A stretch of DNA of 64,000 nt, taken from the NCBI GenBank assembly GCA_964352775.1, contig CAYGTK010000003.1, forward strand, positions 1 to 64,000. The letters run 5' to 3'. The notes under the pieces were generated by a model. That model ran no database searches. It was not told the origin of the DNA and saw only the letters and a program-made list of their open reading frames with translations. The position numbers and the translations under genes were made by a program. Within the stretch, counting starts at the first letter, position 1; the number at the start of each line of letters is the position of its first letter. Of this stretch, positions 45,780 through 54,767 are shown piece by piece. This stretch comes from CAYGTK01 sp964352775. GTDB lineage: Bacteria; Bacteroidota; Bacteroidia; Chitinophagales; CAIOSU01.

Positions 45780-45902
45780 CAGATAATAGAAGTTAGAACA
45801 CAGAAGTCAGACTCGGATTATACTGCCGAGTCATTCCCAGTTCTTCAAGTGGTGATACAATAAAGTTTTCATTCACGCATTAATAGTATACCAACTATTT
45901 GC

Positions 45903-46619
45903 ATGAAGTATTTCATAGTCACATTACTATCCCTAATTCTAGGGAAGCCTAGCTATTCACAATGCGACCTTACTGGCGACTCTACGGTTTTTGTAGATAC
46001 CACCATTGAATTAAGTGTAGGTAGTAGTTTTGAATACGGTGGAGTATATAGCTGCTGGGATGTTGCGCCAAGCAATATTCCTTCTTCTATCACCATCGAA
46101 TGGTTTCGATTAGATTCTATCACAAACCTACCCACTGGGCTTTCCAGCGATATCAGGCCTTGCGTTCAAGCAGGACTATTTAGCGACTCAAGCTGCGGTT
46201 CCTTTCTTATTTCTGGTACCCCTAGAAAAGCGGAAACAAAAGAAGTTGGTAGGTATGTCACCATTAAAATAGCTCAGGTAGCCCAGCCTGTGTCTGGGGA
46301 ATTATCTGTCGTTTTCGATTCTTTAGGAATTTCAGAAGTACCTAGCTTGGCCATTTCGATCATGCTAAAGGAAGTTAGTAGCAAACTAAAAGCGTATCCC
46401 AACCCTGCCCAACATTGGATAACCATTACTTGGGACGAAAACCTAAAGAATGCCAGCATTCGATTATTTGATATGATGGGAGTGGAATATTTACGGACTG
46501 ACGACATCCAAGGCAATAGTTATGAACTGGATGCATCTCAATTGGGTTCAGGGCTTTACTACTATATGTTATTAGAAGGTAAGCACACAATAGCTAAAGG
46601 AAAACTATGGGTGAATTAA
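45903..46619 (+). CDS. secreted T9SS cargo protein, paralogue of the gene at 741
   Basis: A 238-residue protein with a signal peptide (ending GKPSYSQ) and a module of about 125 residues with IEWFRLDSITNLPTGLS and CGSFLISGTP, similar to the proteins at 741-1472 and 20575-22425. It ends in a type A sorting domain (AYPNPAQHWITITW...GLYYYML...). It is probably exported by T9SS. The shared module has no known function. Its stop lies 7 bases from that of the convergent SGNH gene. Confidence 0.87.
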   Translation: MKYFIVTLLSLILGKPSYSQCDLTGDSTVFVDTTIELSVGSSFEYGGVYSCWDVAPSNIPSSITIEWFRLDSITNLPTGLSSDIRPCVQAGLFSDSSCGSFLISGTPRKAETKEVGRYVTIKIAQVAQPVSGELSVVFDSLGISEVPSLAISIMLKEVSSKLKAYPNPAQHWITITWDENLKNASIRLFDMMGVEYLRTDDIQGNSYELDASQLGSGLYYYMLLEGKHTIAKGKLWVN

Positions 46620-46626
46620 TAGCCAA

Positions 46627-48879
46627 CTATTCCACTACCAACTTTCTAATAGCAATACCCTTAGCGGTTATTATCTTTATTACATAAACCCCACACTTCA
46701 ATTGCAATAGATCTAGTTGAAGCTTTTTCAAGCTACCAGTTTCAGCATAAACCTCTCCCCCATCCAAACTCCAAATCCGTACTTCTTCTATTATCTCATC
46801 ACTTTCTAGAAAGCAGAGATCGTTACAAGGATTGGGATAAAGACGGAATGAACTTAGGTTTAGTTCGTAAATCCTATTCGGCAAACTATCCATTACTTCT
46901 TCTACAAAAACCAATAGGCTATCGGTAGATACACAGCCGAATAAAGAGGTCAGCTCCGCAGAAATGAGATTCTGTCCCAATTGCAATCCATTCAAAGTAT
47001 CTAACACTATAGTACTTGAACTTTCACCCGTAGACCATTGAACCTGACCAGGCAAACTGACAGACAGCTCTAAGCTCTCCAATTCGGTGATGGTGGTGTC
47101 TGTACCCAATTCTAGCTGTATAGTGTCTATAAGAGCCACAACGCGCTGTACGGGGCTTCTGCAACTTCCATTAGTATTGGTGCTTTTGCGGTAGTGCATA
47201 CTTCCTCTAAATACTCTGGGGTAGTAGGTTTGGCTCAAGTCGTTCGGCACTCCTGTTGCTGGAAGTATGGCGATGCCGGTATTAGCCTCGGTGGTCTCGT
47301 TGCCATTGTTCAGGTACCACAATCGCGCATTGGGGTTTAGCATATTAATATAGATGCCCAAGGTATCGCCAGCAGATAGATCAATAGGCGATCCACCAAT
47401 GTTCACTAAAGTATCGCTCGATGATAGGGTAAAGGTTTCACTAACCCACAATGCCCAAGCTGAAGAATCTTGCTCGCTGCCCTTGTAACTCCCCGTTTTG
47501 GTATAGATGCCAATAGGCTGAATGCCCGAACTGGCTACTTTAAAGCTAAGGCTATCGAACACTATATCTTCCTTGGCTACTAAATCTACCATTACGCCGA
47601 ACCAATCAGTAGAGGTGGTCAAGTCCGTAGAAAGCTCATCGTTCAATAATACATCGGGCCGAACGGCCTCCACAAAATAAAACTCTGAATTAAGCAACGG
47701 TGGCGTAGTGTAGCTATCTGTAGTATCTACCACAGCAGAAAATATATCGCGCCATGAAATTCTATCTGGCCCATTGCTTTGTGCAGTTAAGGCAAGGGCA
47801 TCGCCTATACAACCTGTATCACCTGCGGTAGTCAGTTCTGGCACACCCAAAAAAAAACGGGTAGTGCTTAGGCTGTCATTCTGATAAATAGTATCAAGTA
47901 AGTGGCTAGTAAATGCCGTCAGTTTATAATTCCCCGTTTCTGATAGGTCAATATTGAATAGCACCGTGTCTTGCTCGCAGGTAGCAGCTAAGTAGGCTGT
48001 GTCAGCATAAGTAAAGCTAGTATTGGCATCAATATTTTCCACCTTTAGATAGCACAGCACACCACCCGATGGGGGCTGACCATAAGCTGTAACTTCCATT
48101 TGAACGGCCGACAGTTCATCTCCACAAGAAATAGCCTCTAAACCTATTATTTGGCTAGCGCCTACATCTACTGTGGCGGTTGCTTGGTATAGGTTACCCA
48201 ATATCTGCTCACCGATAACACGGTTCACCAATATACGGTGGCCAGCATCGTTCAGGTGCGTACCGTCGGCATCATAAATAGGTTTTATGCTATTATTTGA
48301 GTCGGCTATCTCCGTCCAAAAATCGATAGCGAACTGCCCATAGCGCTGTAAAATGGAATCTCGTACGGCTACTTGAATAACTTTTTGTGAGTTGTTGTGG
48401 TTGGTTTTGGGCTGCGTAGTACATATCCACATGGCCACTCCATTGTTATTGGCCATACTGAATAATGAATCGAAATTGAATAGCTGTTCGGCGGTGCCAA
48501 AATTATTGCTGGCATCGTTGCTGGGCATGTTAACTATAATGGCATCGGGGTTTAGGGTTAAGGCCTCTGTAATGTTTCTGGCAACATCAGGTGCTGGCCT
48601 ACCGCTAGGTTGCGTCCAGTTAGTGGGCATCAGGTGGTAGGTAGTATAGCCGCCACGGGCCAAATTTATCACCTCGTTATTTGGGTTAATGGCTTGCACA
48701 TAGTTACGATACCTGTTCACCCAAGCACTATCGCTAACCGATGGGCCAGTACCCGCCGCCGTGCTACTTCCCAATATAACTATACGGAACTGCTGCCCCG
48801 CCACGCAAGGCGAATTATCGTTTAGAGCAAAACTATTGCTTACCAAAAATACCAGCATTACTGCCCACCAAATTCTCAT
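46627..48879 (-). CDS. SGNH/GDSL-hydrolase T9SS cargo protein
   Basis: A 750-residue secreted protein with a signal peptide (ending NSFAL). An SGNH hydrolase domain occupies about 28-235: block I ILGSSTAAGTG with nucleophile Ser, LARGGYTTYHL (block II Gly), VNMPSNDASNN (block III Asn) and DGTHLNDAGHRIL (block V Asp/His). Beta-rich domains follow, and a type A sorting domain (LYPNPCNDLCFL...GVYVIKI). It should act as an extracellular esterase or deacylase, possibly on polysaccharide acetyl groups; substrate unknown. Confidence 0.88.
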   Translation of the reverse strand: MRIWWAVMLVFLVSNSFALNDNSPCVAGQQFRIVILGSSTAAGTGPSVSDSAWVNRYRNYVQAINPNNEVINLARGGYTTYHLMPTNWTQPSGRPAPDVARNITEALTLNPDAIIVNMPSNDASNNFGTAEQLFNFDSLFSMANNNGVAMWICTTQPKTNHNNSQKVIQVAVRDSILQRYGQFAIDFWTEIADSNNSIKPIYDADGTHLNDAGHRILVNRVIGEQILGNLYQATATVDVGASQIIGLEAISCGDELSAVQMEVTAYGQPPSGGVLCYLKVENIDANTSFTYADTAYLAATCEQDTVLFNIDLSETGNYKLTAFTSHLLDTIYQNDSLSTTRFFLGVPELTTAGDTGCIGDALALTAQSNGPDRISWRDIFSAVVDTTDSYTTPPLLNSEFYFVEAVRPDVLLNDELSTDLTTSTDWFGVMVDLVAKEDIVFDSLSFKVASSGIQPIGIYTKTGSYKGSEQDSSAWALWVSETFTLSSSDTLVNIGGSPIDLSAGDTLGIYINMLNPNARLWYLNNGNETTEANTGIAILPATGVPNDLSQTYYPRVFRGSMHYRKSTNTNGSCRSPVQRVVALIDTIQLELGTDTTITELESLELSVSLPGQVQWSTGESSSTIVLDTLNGLQLGQNLISAELTSLFGCVSTDSLLVFVEEVMDSLPNRIYELNLSSFRLYPNPCNDLCFLESDEIIEEVRIWSLDGGEVYAETGSLKKLQLDLLQLKCGVYVIKIITAKGIAIRKLVVE

Positions 48880-49250
48880 TCCCTAAATATCGGTAATTGC
48901 GAGGGTATTATTATGGGTGGTTAGCGGCAGGAAGGCCTTGCTGAGCGAGCACTATTACATGTAACTAAATAATTATGAAACCTTTATAGCAAAAATAGTA
49001 CCGCTGCGGTGCAGTACCAAAAATGAACCCGCTGATAGCAAGGCTTTCAGGCCGAGTTTTGGCGGGTTAGGTGAATTCTGAAACGCCCTATTCACGGGGC
49101 TTTCCACCATTTGTCCGATATCCTTATGTATAAGTTGATGATTATCATGGGCTATTATAGATATCTAAAAGTGGAAATGGGAGGAAATGAGCGTAAATGC
49201 TTTAGTAGTTACAAGCTGACCTTACTCCTAAAACCGACTATAAAATGTTG

Positions 49251-49308
49251 TGCTGGACTTGATCCAGTATCTGGCGTAGCACACTTACGTTCCACACATC
49301 TTTCTTTC
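49251..49308 (-). repeat. dispersed intergenic repeat, copy in the 48880-49449 region
   Basis: Read on the minus strand, this 58-base element aligns with the sequence at 56817-56876 (GAAAG(A/C)AAGATGTG... then GGAAC(G/A)T...AAGTGTG... and GCCAGAT(A/G)CTG). A related shorter motif, CAGATTCTGAAATGAATTCAG, follows on the plus strand at 49311. The rest of 48880-49449 has no gene-like reading frame. Confidence 0.7.
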
Positions 49309-49363
49309 GTCAGATTCTGAAATGAATTCAGAAGGACATGTTTTATACGGAAGCAGTGAAAAA

Positions 49364-49397
49364 GGCTATAACCCTTATTCATAAAGGGTTATAAGCC
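49364..49397. other. strong hairpin ahead of an orphan gene
   Basis: GGCTATAACCCTT (49364-49376) pairs with AAGGGTTATAAGCC (49384-49397) with one bulged base and a 7-base loop. An outer AGTG/CACT pair can extend it. There is no T tract, and the orphan gene at 49450 begins 52 bases later. Confidence 0.45.
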
Positions 49398-49449
49398 ACT
49401 TCCAATCTAAGTCCTTTAATAATCTTCCTAAAGCTAAGGCCTTCCGTTC

Positions 49450-49863
49450 ATGGCTTTAGAGACAAAAAACTACGATAACCGTCCCGGAAGAGACCTTTGT
49501 TGTATGGCAAAAGGCAAGCATAAAGGAATTAGAAAAGAGAACAAGGTTTTGCGTAACGAAATTGTGAAACTGAATAAAGAGGTAGAAAAGAAGAATGTTT
49601 TAGCTGACAAGGACCATGACTATACTATTAGGAATCCCTTAGACCAAGAACAGATATATTGGTTAGAATGTCGTAAGCTCTTAATTGAGCTCGTTAAGGC
49701 TTTGCATCCTATACTTCCATTCACTATAAAACTGATGTGGCTTATCCTTATTTGTTGGTTGGTATATAATGGTGATTTACAATGGACCACCGCTTTTGTT
49801 GGCAGCAGTGTCTCTGAGTATATGCAGGTTATTGCAAAAACCTTTTTACCAAAAGAGTCCTAA
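49450..49863 (+). CDS. orphan small membrane protein
   Basis: A 137-residue frame; an ATG at 49504 (MAKGKHKGIRKENKVLRNEI) is an equally good start giving 119 residues. It has a lysine-rich, coiled-coil-forming N-terminal part followed by a single membrane helix (about residues 91-110, FTIKLMWLILICWLVYNG) and a short C-terminal tail. No family is recognised. It stands alone between a repeat-bearing spacer and the SRPBCC gene, which suggests accessory DNA. Confidence 0.6.
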   Translation: MALETKNYDNRPGRDLCCMAKGKHKGIRKENKVLRNEIVKLNKEVEKKNVLADKDHDYTIRNPLDQEQIYWLECRKLLIELVKALHPILPFTIKLMWLILICWLVYNGDLQWTTAFVGSSVSEYMQVIAKTFLPKES

Positions 49864-49910
49864 TCGTCTCTAAACAAGAAGTCAGTGTTTATGCCAAATT
49901 AGCGCATTCA

Positions 49911-50444
49911 CTAATTGGATAATTGGCTAATTAGCCCCCTCAAACTCCCCTCCAACTCAGGTCCAAAGCTCTTATCAATAAAAAACCCGTAGATGCGTAA
50001 GAGGGGGTTGTTGCCCAGGTCGCCCTCAATGATGGAGAATACTTTAGTACCGCCGTTTTGTAGGTATTCCAGCTTTATTTCACCGTTTATCAGTAGTCCG
50101 CTATTAGCGGCTTGCATGGTGTACTTTACTCCGCCTGCTGGTTCTATACGGAACATCTTTACTGTGCCCGATCCTGTTTCTTGTCCTTTCCAGCTATAGG
50201 TCTGGTCGGGCAGGCCTGCTTCACCTGTTATGGTTATATCGGCTTGGTCGGTAGAAAATTTCCAGGGCGACCAGTTTTGCCAAGTACTAATATCTTGAAC
50301 AATAGCCGCTACTTGTTCGGGTGCAGCATCGGTTTTAATGGTGCGCACCACCCTATACTCATTAGGTAACAGCAGGGTGACGAGAAACAGCAGGGTGAAC
50401 ACCCCACCAATTACCATAACTACTATGCCCCACTTTTTGCTCAT
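49911..50444 (-). CDS. membrane-anchored SRPBCC-family protein
   Basis: A 177-residue protein with an N-terminal membrane helix (about 6-26) and a START/SRPBCC-type domain (TIKTDAAPEQVAAIVQDISTWQNWSPW at its start). The fold binds small hydrophobic ligands, but the ligand is unknown. Its ATG shares one base with the uvrA stop (TAATG), so it is translated after uvrA. Confidence 0.85.
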   Translation of the reverse strand: MSKKWGIVVMVIGGVFTLLFLVTLLLPNEYRVVRTIKTDAAPEQVAAIVQDISTWQNWSPWKFSTDQADITITGEAGLPDQTYSWKGQETGSGTVKMFRIEPAGGVKYTMQAANSGLLINGEIKLEYLQNGGTKVFSIIEGDLGNNPLLRIYGFFIDKSFGPELEGSLRGLISQLSN

Positions 50445-53266
50445 TACAACTTGTCTTTCAGGTATTGCCCCGTGTAACTGTTCTCTACTTCTGCAAGTGC
50501 TTCGGGTGTACCTTGAAAGATGAGGTGACCACCATCTTTACCACCTTCAGGGCCAAGGTCTATTGCCCAGTCAGCACTTTTTATAACTTCCATATTGTGC
50601 TCTATTACCACTACGCTGTGGCCCTTTTCTATCAAGGCGTTGAACGACTTCAAGAGCTTACTAATGTCGTGAAAGTGGAGGCCTGTGGTAGGCTCATCGA
50701 ACACGAACAATACGTGGCCCGTGCTTTTGCCTTTACCTAGGTACGAGGCCAGTTTTACCCGCTGTGCCTCACCACCTGATAGGGTACTGCTGCTTTGCCC
50801 CAGCTTAATGTAGCCCAAACCTACATCTGCTAGTGGCTGTAAGCTGTTGGCTATTTTCTTTTCATCGGCAAAGAACTCGATGGCTTCTTCTACGGTCATT
50901 TCCAGTACATCGAAAATGTGTTTGCCGTCGTATTTCACATCTAGTACTTCATCCTTAAATCGACTGCCTTGGCAGGTTTCGCATACCAAGTGCACATCAG
51001 CTAAAAACTGCATTTCTACAATAGTTTCCCCCTCGCCTTGGCAGGTTTCGCAGCGTCCACCATCTACATTGAATGAGAAGTGCTTCGTTTTAAAGCCATT
51101 TATTTTAGAAGCTTGTTGATCGGCATACAGCTCACGGATTGTATCGTAAGCCTTAATGTAGGTAACAGGATTGCTTCGCGATGATTTGCCAATAGGGTTC
51201 TGGTCTATCATTTCCACTTGAGTCAGTTGGTCTATATCGCCCAGTAGTTCTTCAAAGCTTCCTGGTTTATCGCCCATGTTGTTCAGGTGACGACTTAATG
51301 CTGGGTACAATATCTTTTTCACCAGCGTGGTTTTCCCTGATCCTGATACGCCCGTAACCACAGTTAAGGTATTCAGTGGGAAGGTGGCGCTCACGTCTTT
51401 CAAGTTGTGCTGACTAGCACCCGTTATCTCAATTTTATGCAGGGCCTTTCTTCGCTGTTTAGGTACTTCTACCGTTAATTCTTCCCGAAGGTATTTCGCC
51501 GTAAGGCTTTCTTTGGACACATAAGCATCGGCTATAGGCCCCTGAAAAATAACATGACCACCCAAGTGGCCTGCCAATGGACCCATATCTACCAAGTGAT
51601 CGGCTGCGCGAATTACTTCTTCTTCGTGTTCTACCACCACTACAGTGTTACCCAAATCGCGGAGAGATTCTAATACGGTCAGTAATCGGCCAGTATCTCT
51701 AGGGTGTAATCCTACGCTAGGCTCATCTAGTATATATAAAGAGTCGGTCAGGTTGCTACCAAGGGTTCTTGTTAAGTTAATGCGTTGGGTCTCTCCACCA
51801 GATAAGGTGCTCGATAAGCGATTAAGCGCAAGGTAAGTTAGCCCTACACGGTACATCAACTCTAGTCGGGTATTTATCTCTACCAATATGCGACGAGCTA
51901 TTTGGGTATCGTGCGCATCTAGTTCAAGGTTTTCAAAAAATTCTTTTACTTCTGAAACAGGTATTAATACCAGTTCGGATATAGACTTGCCTGCTACTTT
52001 TACATAGTTGCTATCCTTCCGTAAGCGAGAACCCTTACATTCATCACAAGAGGTACGCCCACGATAGCGCGATAGCAGCACACGATACTGAATTTTATAG
52101 GCGTTACTTTCCAAGTATTTAAAGAAGTCGTTCAGCCCATCAAAGTATTTGTTGCCTGTCCACAGTAGGTCTTTCTCTTCTTGGGTCAGGTACTTATAAG
52201 AACGGTGAATAGGGAAATCGAACTTTATCGCATTGCGGGTCAGCTTTTCCAGCCATATCTTCATCTTCTCGCCCCGCCAAGGCGCAACGGCCCCTTCGTA
52301 AACGGACATACTTTTATCTGGAATCACCAAGTCGTCGTCAATACCTATTATAGTACCGAAGCCTTCACACTTTTTACATGCCCCGAATGGACTGTTGAAA
52401 TTGAAGAAGTGCGGGTTAGGCTCGTCAAAGCGCATACCATCTAACTCGAACAAGCTAGAAAAAGTAATACGCTCGCCACCCTCGACAGCCAACGTACATC
52501 TACCCTTACCTTCAAAAAAGGCTATTTGGGTAGAATCAGCTATTCGTGAGCGGGTCTCTTCAGAACCGTCTACTTTCAGGCGATCTATCAATAATTCTGC
52601 ATCCGTAGCCTTGTCTAGCTTGCGCAGCATGGGCTTGTTCTCTAGTACCTCGTCTATCTTCAGCACTTCGTCTTTCCAAAACAGTCGGGCAAAGCCGTTC
52701 TGCTTCAGCAGTTGTAGCAACTTATCTATTTTGATGCCCTCGCGCTTTATTAATGGAGTAAGCACCTGCACACGGGTTCCTTCTTCTAAAGCCAAAAAGT
52801 AGTTCACCACATCGGTCACCTCGTGCTTGCGCACTTGCTGACCACTAACGGGGGAGTAGGTTTTACCAATGCGGGCATATAATAAACGTAAGTAATCGTA
52901 TATCTCCGTTAGTGAACCTACCGTACTTCTGCTGGTTCGGGTGGTTACCTTCTGCTCAATGGCAATGGCTGGGCTTATGCCTTTTATATAGTCTACATCG
53001 GGCTTGTCCATCCTGTTCAAGAACTGGCGGGCATACGATGATAAGCTTTCTACATACCTGCGCTGCCCTTCAGCATACAGGGTATTCATAGTGAGCGACG
53101 ACTTGCCTGAACCCGACACCCCCGATACCACCACCAACTGATTACGTGGAATGGCCACATTCACGTTCTGTAGGTTGTGTACTCTGGCACCCTTTATGAT
53201 AATGTACTGCTTAGGGTCCTTCTCTAGAATGTCGTCCATTTCGGTCTTCTCGGTAGCGATGCTCAT
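50444..53266 (-). CDS. uvrA: excinuclease ABC subunit A
   Basis: A 940-residue UvrA with two ABC modules. Walker A motifs are GVSGSGKSS (residues 49-57) and GVSGSGKTT in the second half, with LSGGE signatures in each. The zinc-binding pairs are CKKCEGFG/CDECKGSR and CETCQGEG/CETCQGSR. It recognises DNA damage in nucleotide excision repair. The start at 53266 is 4 bases from a -7-like element, so the transcript may be leaderless. Confidence 0.97.
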   Translation of the reverse strand: MSIATEKTEMDDILEKDPKQYIIIKGARVHNLQNVNVAIPRNQLVVVSGVSGSGKSSLTMNTLYAEGQRRYVESLSSYARQFLNRMDKPDVDYIKGISPAIAIEQKVTTRTSRSTVGSLTEIYDYLRLLYARIGKTYSPVSGQQVRKHEVTDVVNYFLALEEGTRVQVLTPLIKREGIKIDKLLQLLKQNGFARLFWKDEVLKIDEVLENKPMLRKLDKATDAELLIDRLKVDGSEETRSRIADSTQIAFFEGKGRCTLAVEGGERITFSSLFELDGMRFDEPNPHFFNFNSPFGACKKCEGFGTIIGIDDDLVIPDKSMSVYEGAVAPWRGEKMKIWLEKLTRNAIKFDFPIHRSYKYLTQEEKDLLWTGNKYFDGLNDFFKYLESNAYKIQYRVLLSRYRGRTSCDECKGSRLRKDSNYVKVAGKSISELVLIPVSEVKEFFENLELDAHDTQIARRILVEINTRLELMYRVGLTYLALNRLSSTLSGGETQRINLTRTLGSNLTDSLYILDEPSVGLHPRDTGRLLTVLESLRDLGNTVVVVEHEEEVIRAADHLVDMGPLAGHLGGHVIFQGPIADAYVSKESLTAKYLREELTVEVPKQRRKALHKIEITGASQHNLKDVSATFPLNTLTVVTGVSGSGKTTLVKKILYPALSRHLNNMGDKPGSFEELLGDIDQLTQVEMIDQNPIGKSSRSNPVTYIKAYDTIRELYADQQASKINGFKTKHFSFNVDGGRCETCQGEGETIVEMQFLADVHLVCETCQGSRFKDEVLDVKYDGKHIFDVLEMTVEEAIEFFADEKKIANSLQPLADVGLGYIKLGQSSSTLSGGEAQRVKLASYLGKGKSTGHVLFVFDEPTTGLHFHDISKLLKSFNALIEKGHSVVVIEHNMEVIKSADWAIDLGPEGGKDGGHLIFQGTPEALAEVENSYTGQYLKDKL

Positions 53267-53270
53267 AATG

Positions 53271-53278
53271 CAAATTTA
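53271..53278 (-). promoter_or_regulatory. putative uvrA promoter -7 element (TAAATTTG on minus)
   Basis: The plus-strand CAAATTTA is the reverse of TAAATTTG, a TAnnTTTG match, 4 bases upstream of the uvrA ATG. The palindrome at 53282-53294 would sit just upstream of it, as expected for an operator. Confidence 0.45.
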
Positions 53279-53281
53279 GTG

Positions 53282-53331
53282 TACAGTGCCTGTATCTTTT
53301 TTAGAACAATAGACTGTACAGTTTTAGAACA
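53282..53331. promoter_or_regulatory. palindromes and direct repeats between uvrA and a sigma factor gene
   Basis: This stretch contains TACAG-TGC-CTGTA (53282-53294), the perfect palindrome ACTGTACAGT (53313-53322) and the direct repeats TTTTAGAACA at 53299-53308 and 53322-53331 with a 23-base period. They lie in the divergent spacer, so a repressor or activator of one or both genes is plausible. The binding protein is unknown. Confidence 0.45.
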
Positions 53332-53439
53332 GGGCTTTGAAACCCTTGCCAAATGGGAGTTTAACACTTTTGGCATCGTTCTTGTTCCAAAGTTAGTGCA
53401 TTCAAACGATTATTGGACGAACCTAAAAGATCTATTGTT

Positions 53440-54018
53440 ATGAACTATTCGGAACTTACAGACAAGAAACTGGTACGGCTGTACATTGACGGCCAAGACG
53501 CAGCATTGGAAACGCTTATTGAGCGCCACAAAGAAAAGATCTTTACACAGATCATGATGTTCGTGCGCGATCGCAATCAAGCGGAAGACATTTTCCAAGA
53601 CACCTTTATAAAGATCATCAAAACGCTTCGCGGCGGACGATATACTGATGAAGGTAAATTTGGACCATGGGCTGCACGTATTGCCTATAACTTATGTGTA
53701 GATCATTTCCGTCGTTCAAAAAGAAACCCACACGTTCATGGATCGGAAGAGTTCGATATATTCGACGTTATCCAAATGACGGATGAGAATGTGGAAGACC
53801 GCATTACTCGTACCGAAACACATAATAAAGTACGCCGCCTGGTAAATGCCTTACCTAAAGAGCAGCGCGAGGTAGTTATCCTGCGCCACTATAGCGGAAT
53901 GAGCTTTAAAGAAATAGCAGAATTGACGGGTGTAAGTATAAATACTGCCCTAGGCCGTATGCGCTACGCTTTGATCAATATGAGGAAGTTAGTTGAAGAG
54001 AATCAAATAGCCCTATAA
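53440..54018 (+). CDS. ECF-type RNA polymerase sigma factor
   Basis: A 192-residue sigma factor. Region 2 has RNQAEDIFQDTFIKIIKTL and AARIAYNLCVDHFRR; region 4 has LPKEQREVVILRHYSGMSFKEIAELTGVSINTALGRMRYAL. The start is the ATG at 53440; TTG at 53413 is in frame but less likely. It is clearly different from the ECF sigma factor at 15266. A small protein of 81 residues follows, in a position typical of a regulator of the sigma factor. Confidence 0.94.
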   Translation: MNYSELTDKKLVRLYIDGQDAALETLIERHKEKIFTQIMMFVRDRNQAEDIFQDTFIKIIKTLRGGRYTDEGKFGPWAARIAYNLCVDHFRRSKRNPHVHGSEEFDIFDVIQMTDENVEDRITRTETHNKVRRLVNALPKEQREVVILRHYSGMSFKEIAELTGVSINTALGRMRYALINMRKLVEENQIAL

Positions 54019-54161
54019 ATACTGGCATTTGAAGCACTTCTCAATTTTCGTCCAAAAAAAATTACACTACCGTATACTAAATAGGATAATCATCCCGTTT
54101 TGTATACGGTTTTTTAATTCAGAGCACTCTAATTTATTTGTTCACCACATAAAACCACGGT

Positions 54162-54407
54162 ATGAAATACACTTTTACACAAGACGAACTTTTGCTCAAG
54201 AAGCTTTACGGCGAACTAGAGCCCACTGAGGAACAAGCATTGGACGGCTCACTAGCCACTAACTATGCTTTGTACGAAGATTATCAATTGCTAAAAATGG
54301 GTAAAGACCTGTTGGACGGTGAAAAACCACTTGCACCAAGTCAGTCATCAATTGAGTTGATAATGATGTACAGTGAAATGAACAAGCCTCTAGAAACTAT
54401 TTGCTGA
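54162..54407 (+). CDS. small conserved protein downstream of an ECF sigma factor
   Basis: An 81-residue acidic soluble protein beginning MKYTFTQDELLLKKLYGELEPTEEQALDGSL. It lies 143 bases after the sigma factor on the same strand. It has no membrane helix and no zinc ligand motif. By position it may modulate the sigma factor, as an anti-sigma-like partner, but this is inference. It is not a shadow frame: it has its own ATG and stop and a clean acidic composition. Confidence 0.7.
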   Translation: MKYTFTQDELLLKKLYGELEPTEEQALDGSLATNYALYEDYQLLKMGKDLLDGEKPLAPSQSSIELIMMYSEMNKPLETIC

Positions 54408-54453
54408 TCACTTTTAGCGACAGTCACTACATTATATAGGAGCGTGGCCCGCT

Positions 54454-54495
54454 AAAAAGCGCAGCCGAGGCCCTTGCAGCCAAGCGCATTTTTTT
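54454..54495 (+). terminator. candidate terminator ending in a T run
   Basis: AAAAAGCGC (54454-54462) can pair with GCGCATTTTT, with one bulged A, across a loop of about 21 bases, and T7 follows from 54489. It would end the sigma-factor transcript. The long loop makes it moderate. Confidence 0.35.
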
Positions 54496-54508
54496 AGCTT
54501 GATCTTTT

Positions 54509-54553
54509 GGCTTCGTTTTTCATCAAGGAAAAAGGAAGAAGAACAACGAAGCT
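54509..54553 (+). other. hairpin in the region ahead of recA
   Basis: GGCTTCGTTTTTC (54509-54521) pairs with GAACAACGAAGCT (54541-54553) over 13 positions with one mismatch and one wobble; the 19-base loop is purine-rich. It sits in the 360-base spacer 54408-54767, which holds no open reading frame of note. Confidence 0.4.
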
Positions 54554-54680
54554 AGATGTTAGTGTCGAAGGCATACTAAACGGAATCATATCAAACAAGT
54601 AGTCGTTTAACCAGTCAAAAATTAATTAAACAACTATTTTGCTAAACTTTTTAGTATTATTTAGCTAAAATATTTAGATT

Positions 54681-54709
54681 AGCGTTTCCAAACCGGGAAC
54701 GCTTTTTTT
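54681..54709 (+). terminator. intrinsic terminator upstream of recA
   Basis: AGCGTTTCC (54681-54689) and GGGAACGCT (54695-54703) form a 9-bp stem with a five-base loop and a TTTTTTT tail. It ends 58 bases before the recA ATG. An upstream RNA, either the sigma-factor transcript or a separate small RNA, ends here. Confidence 0.75.
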
Positions 54710-54767
54710 ATTTCCCGCATTGGAGCACATTTTTTTAAGCAGTAACTTGTAATAAAATACCCACGCC

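Noticed and set aside
53267..53439. E. coli-type LexA box in front of uvrA
   Set aside because: CTGT and ACAG halves occur but not with the canonical 8-base spacing, and no matching site is seen before recA.
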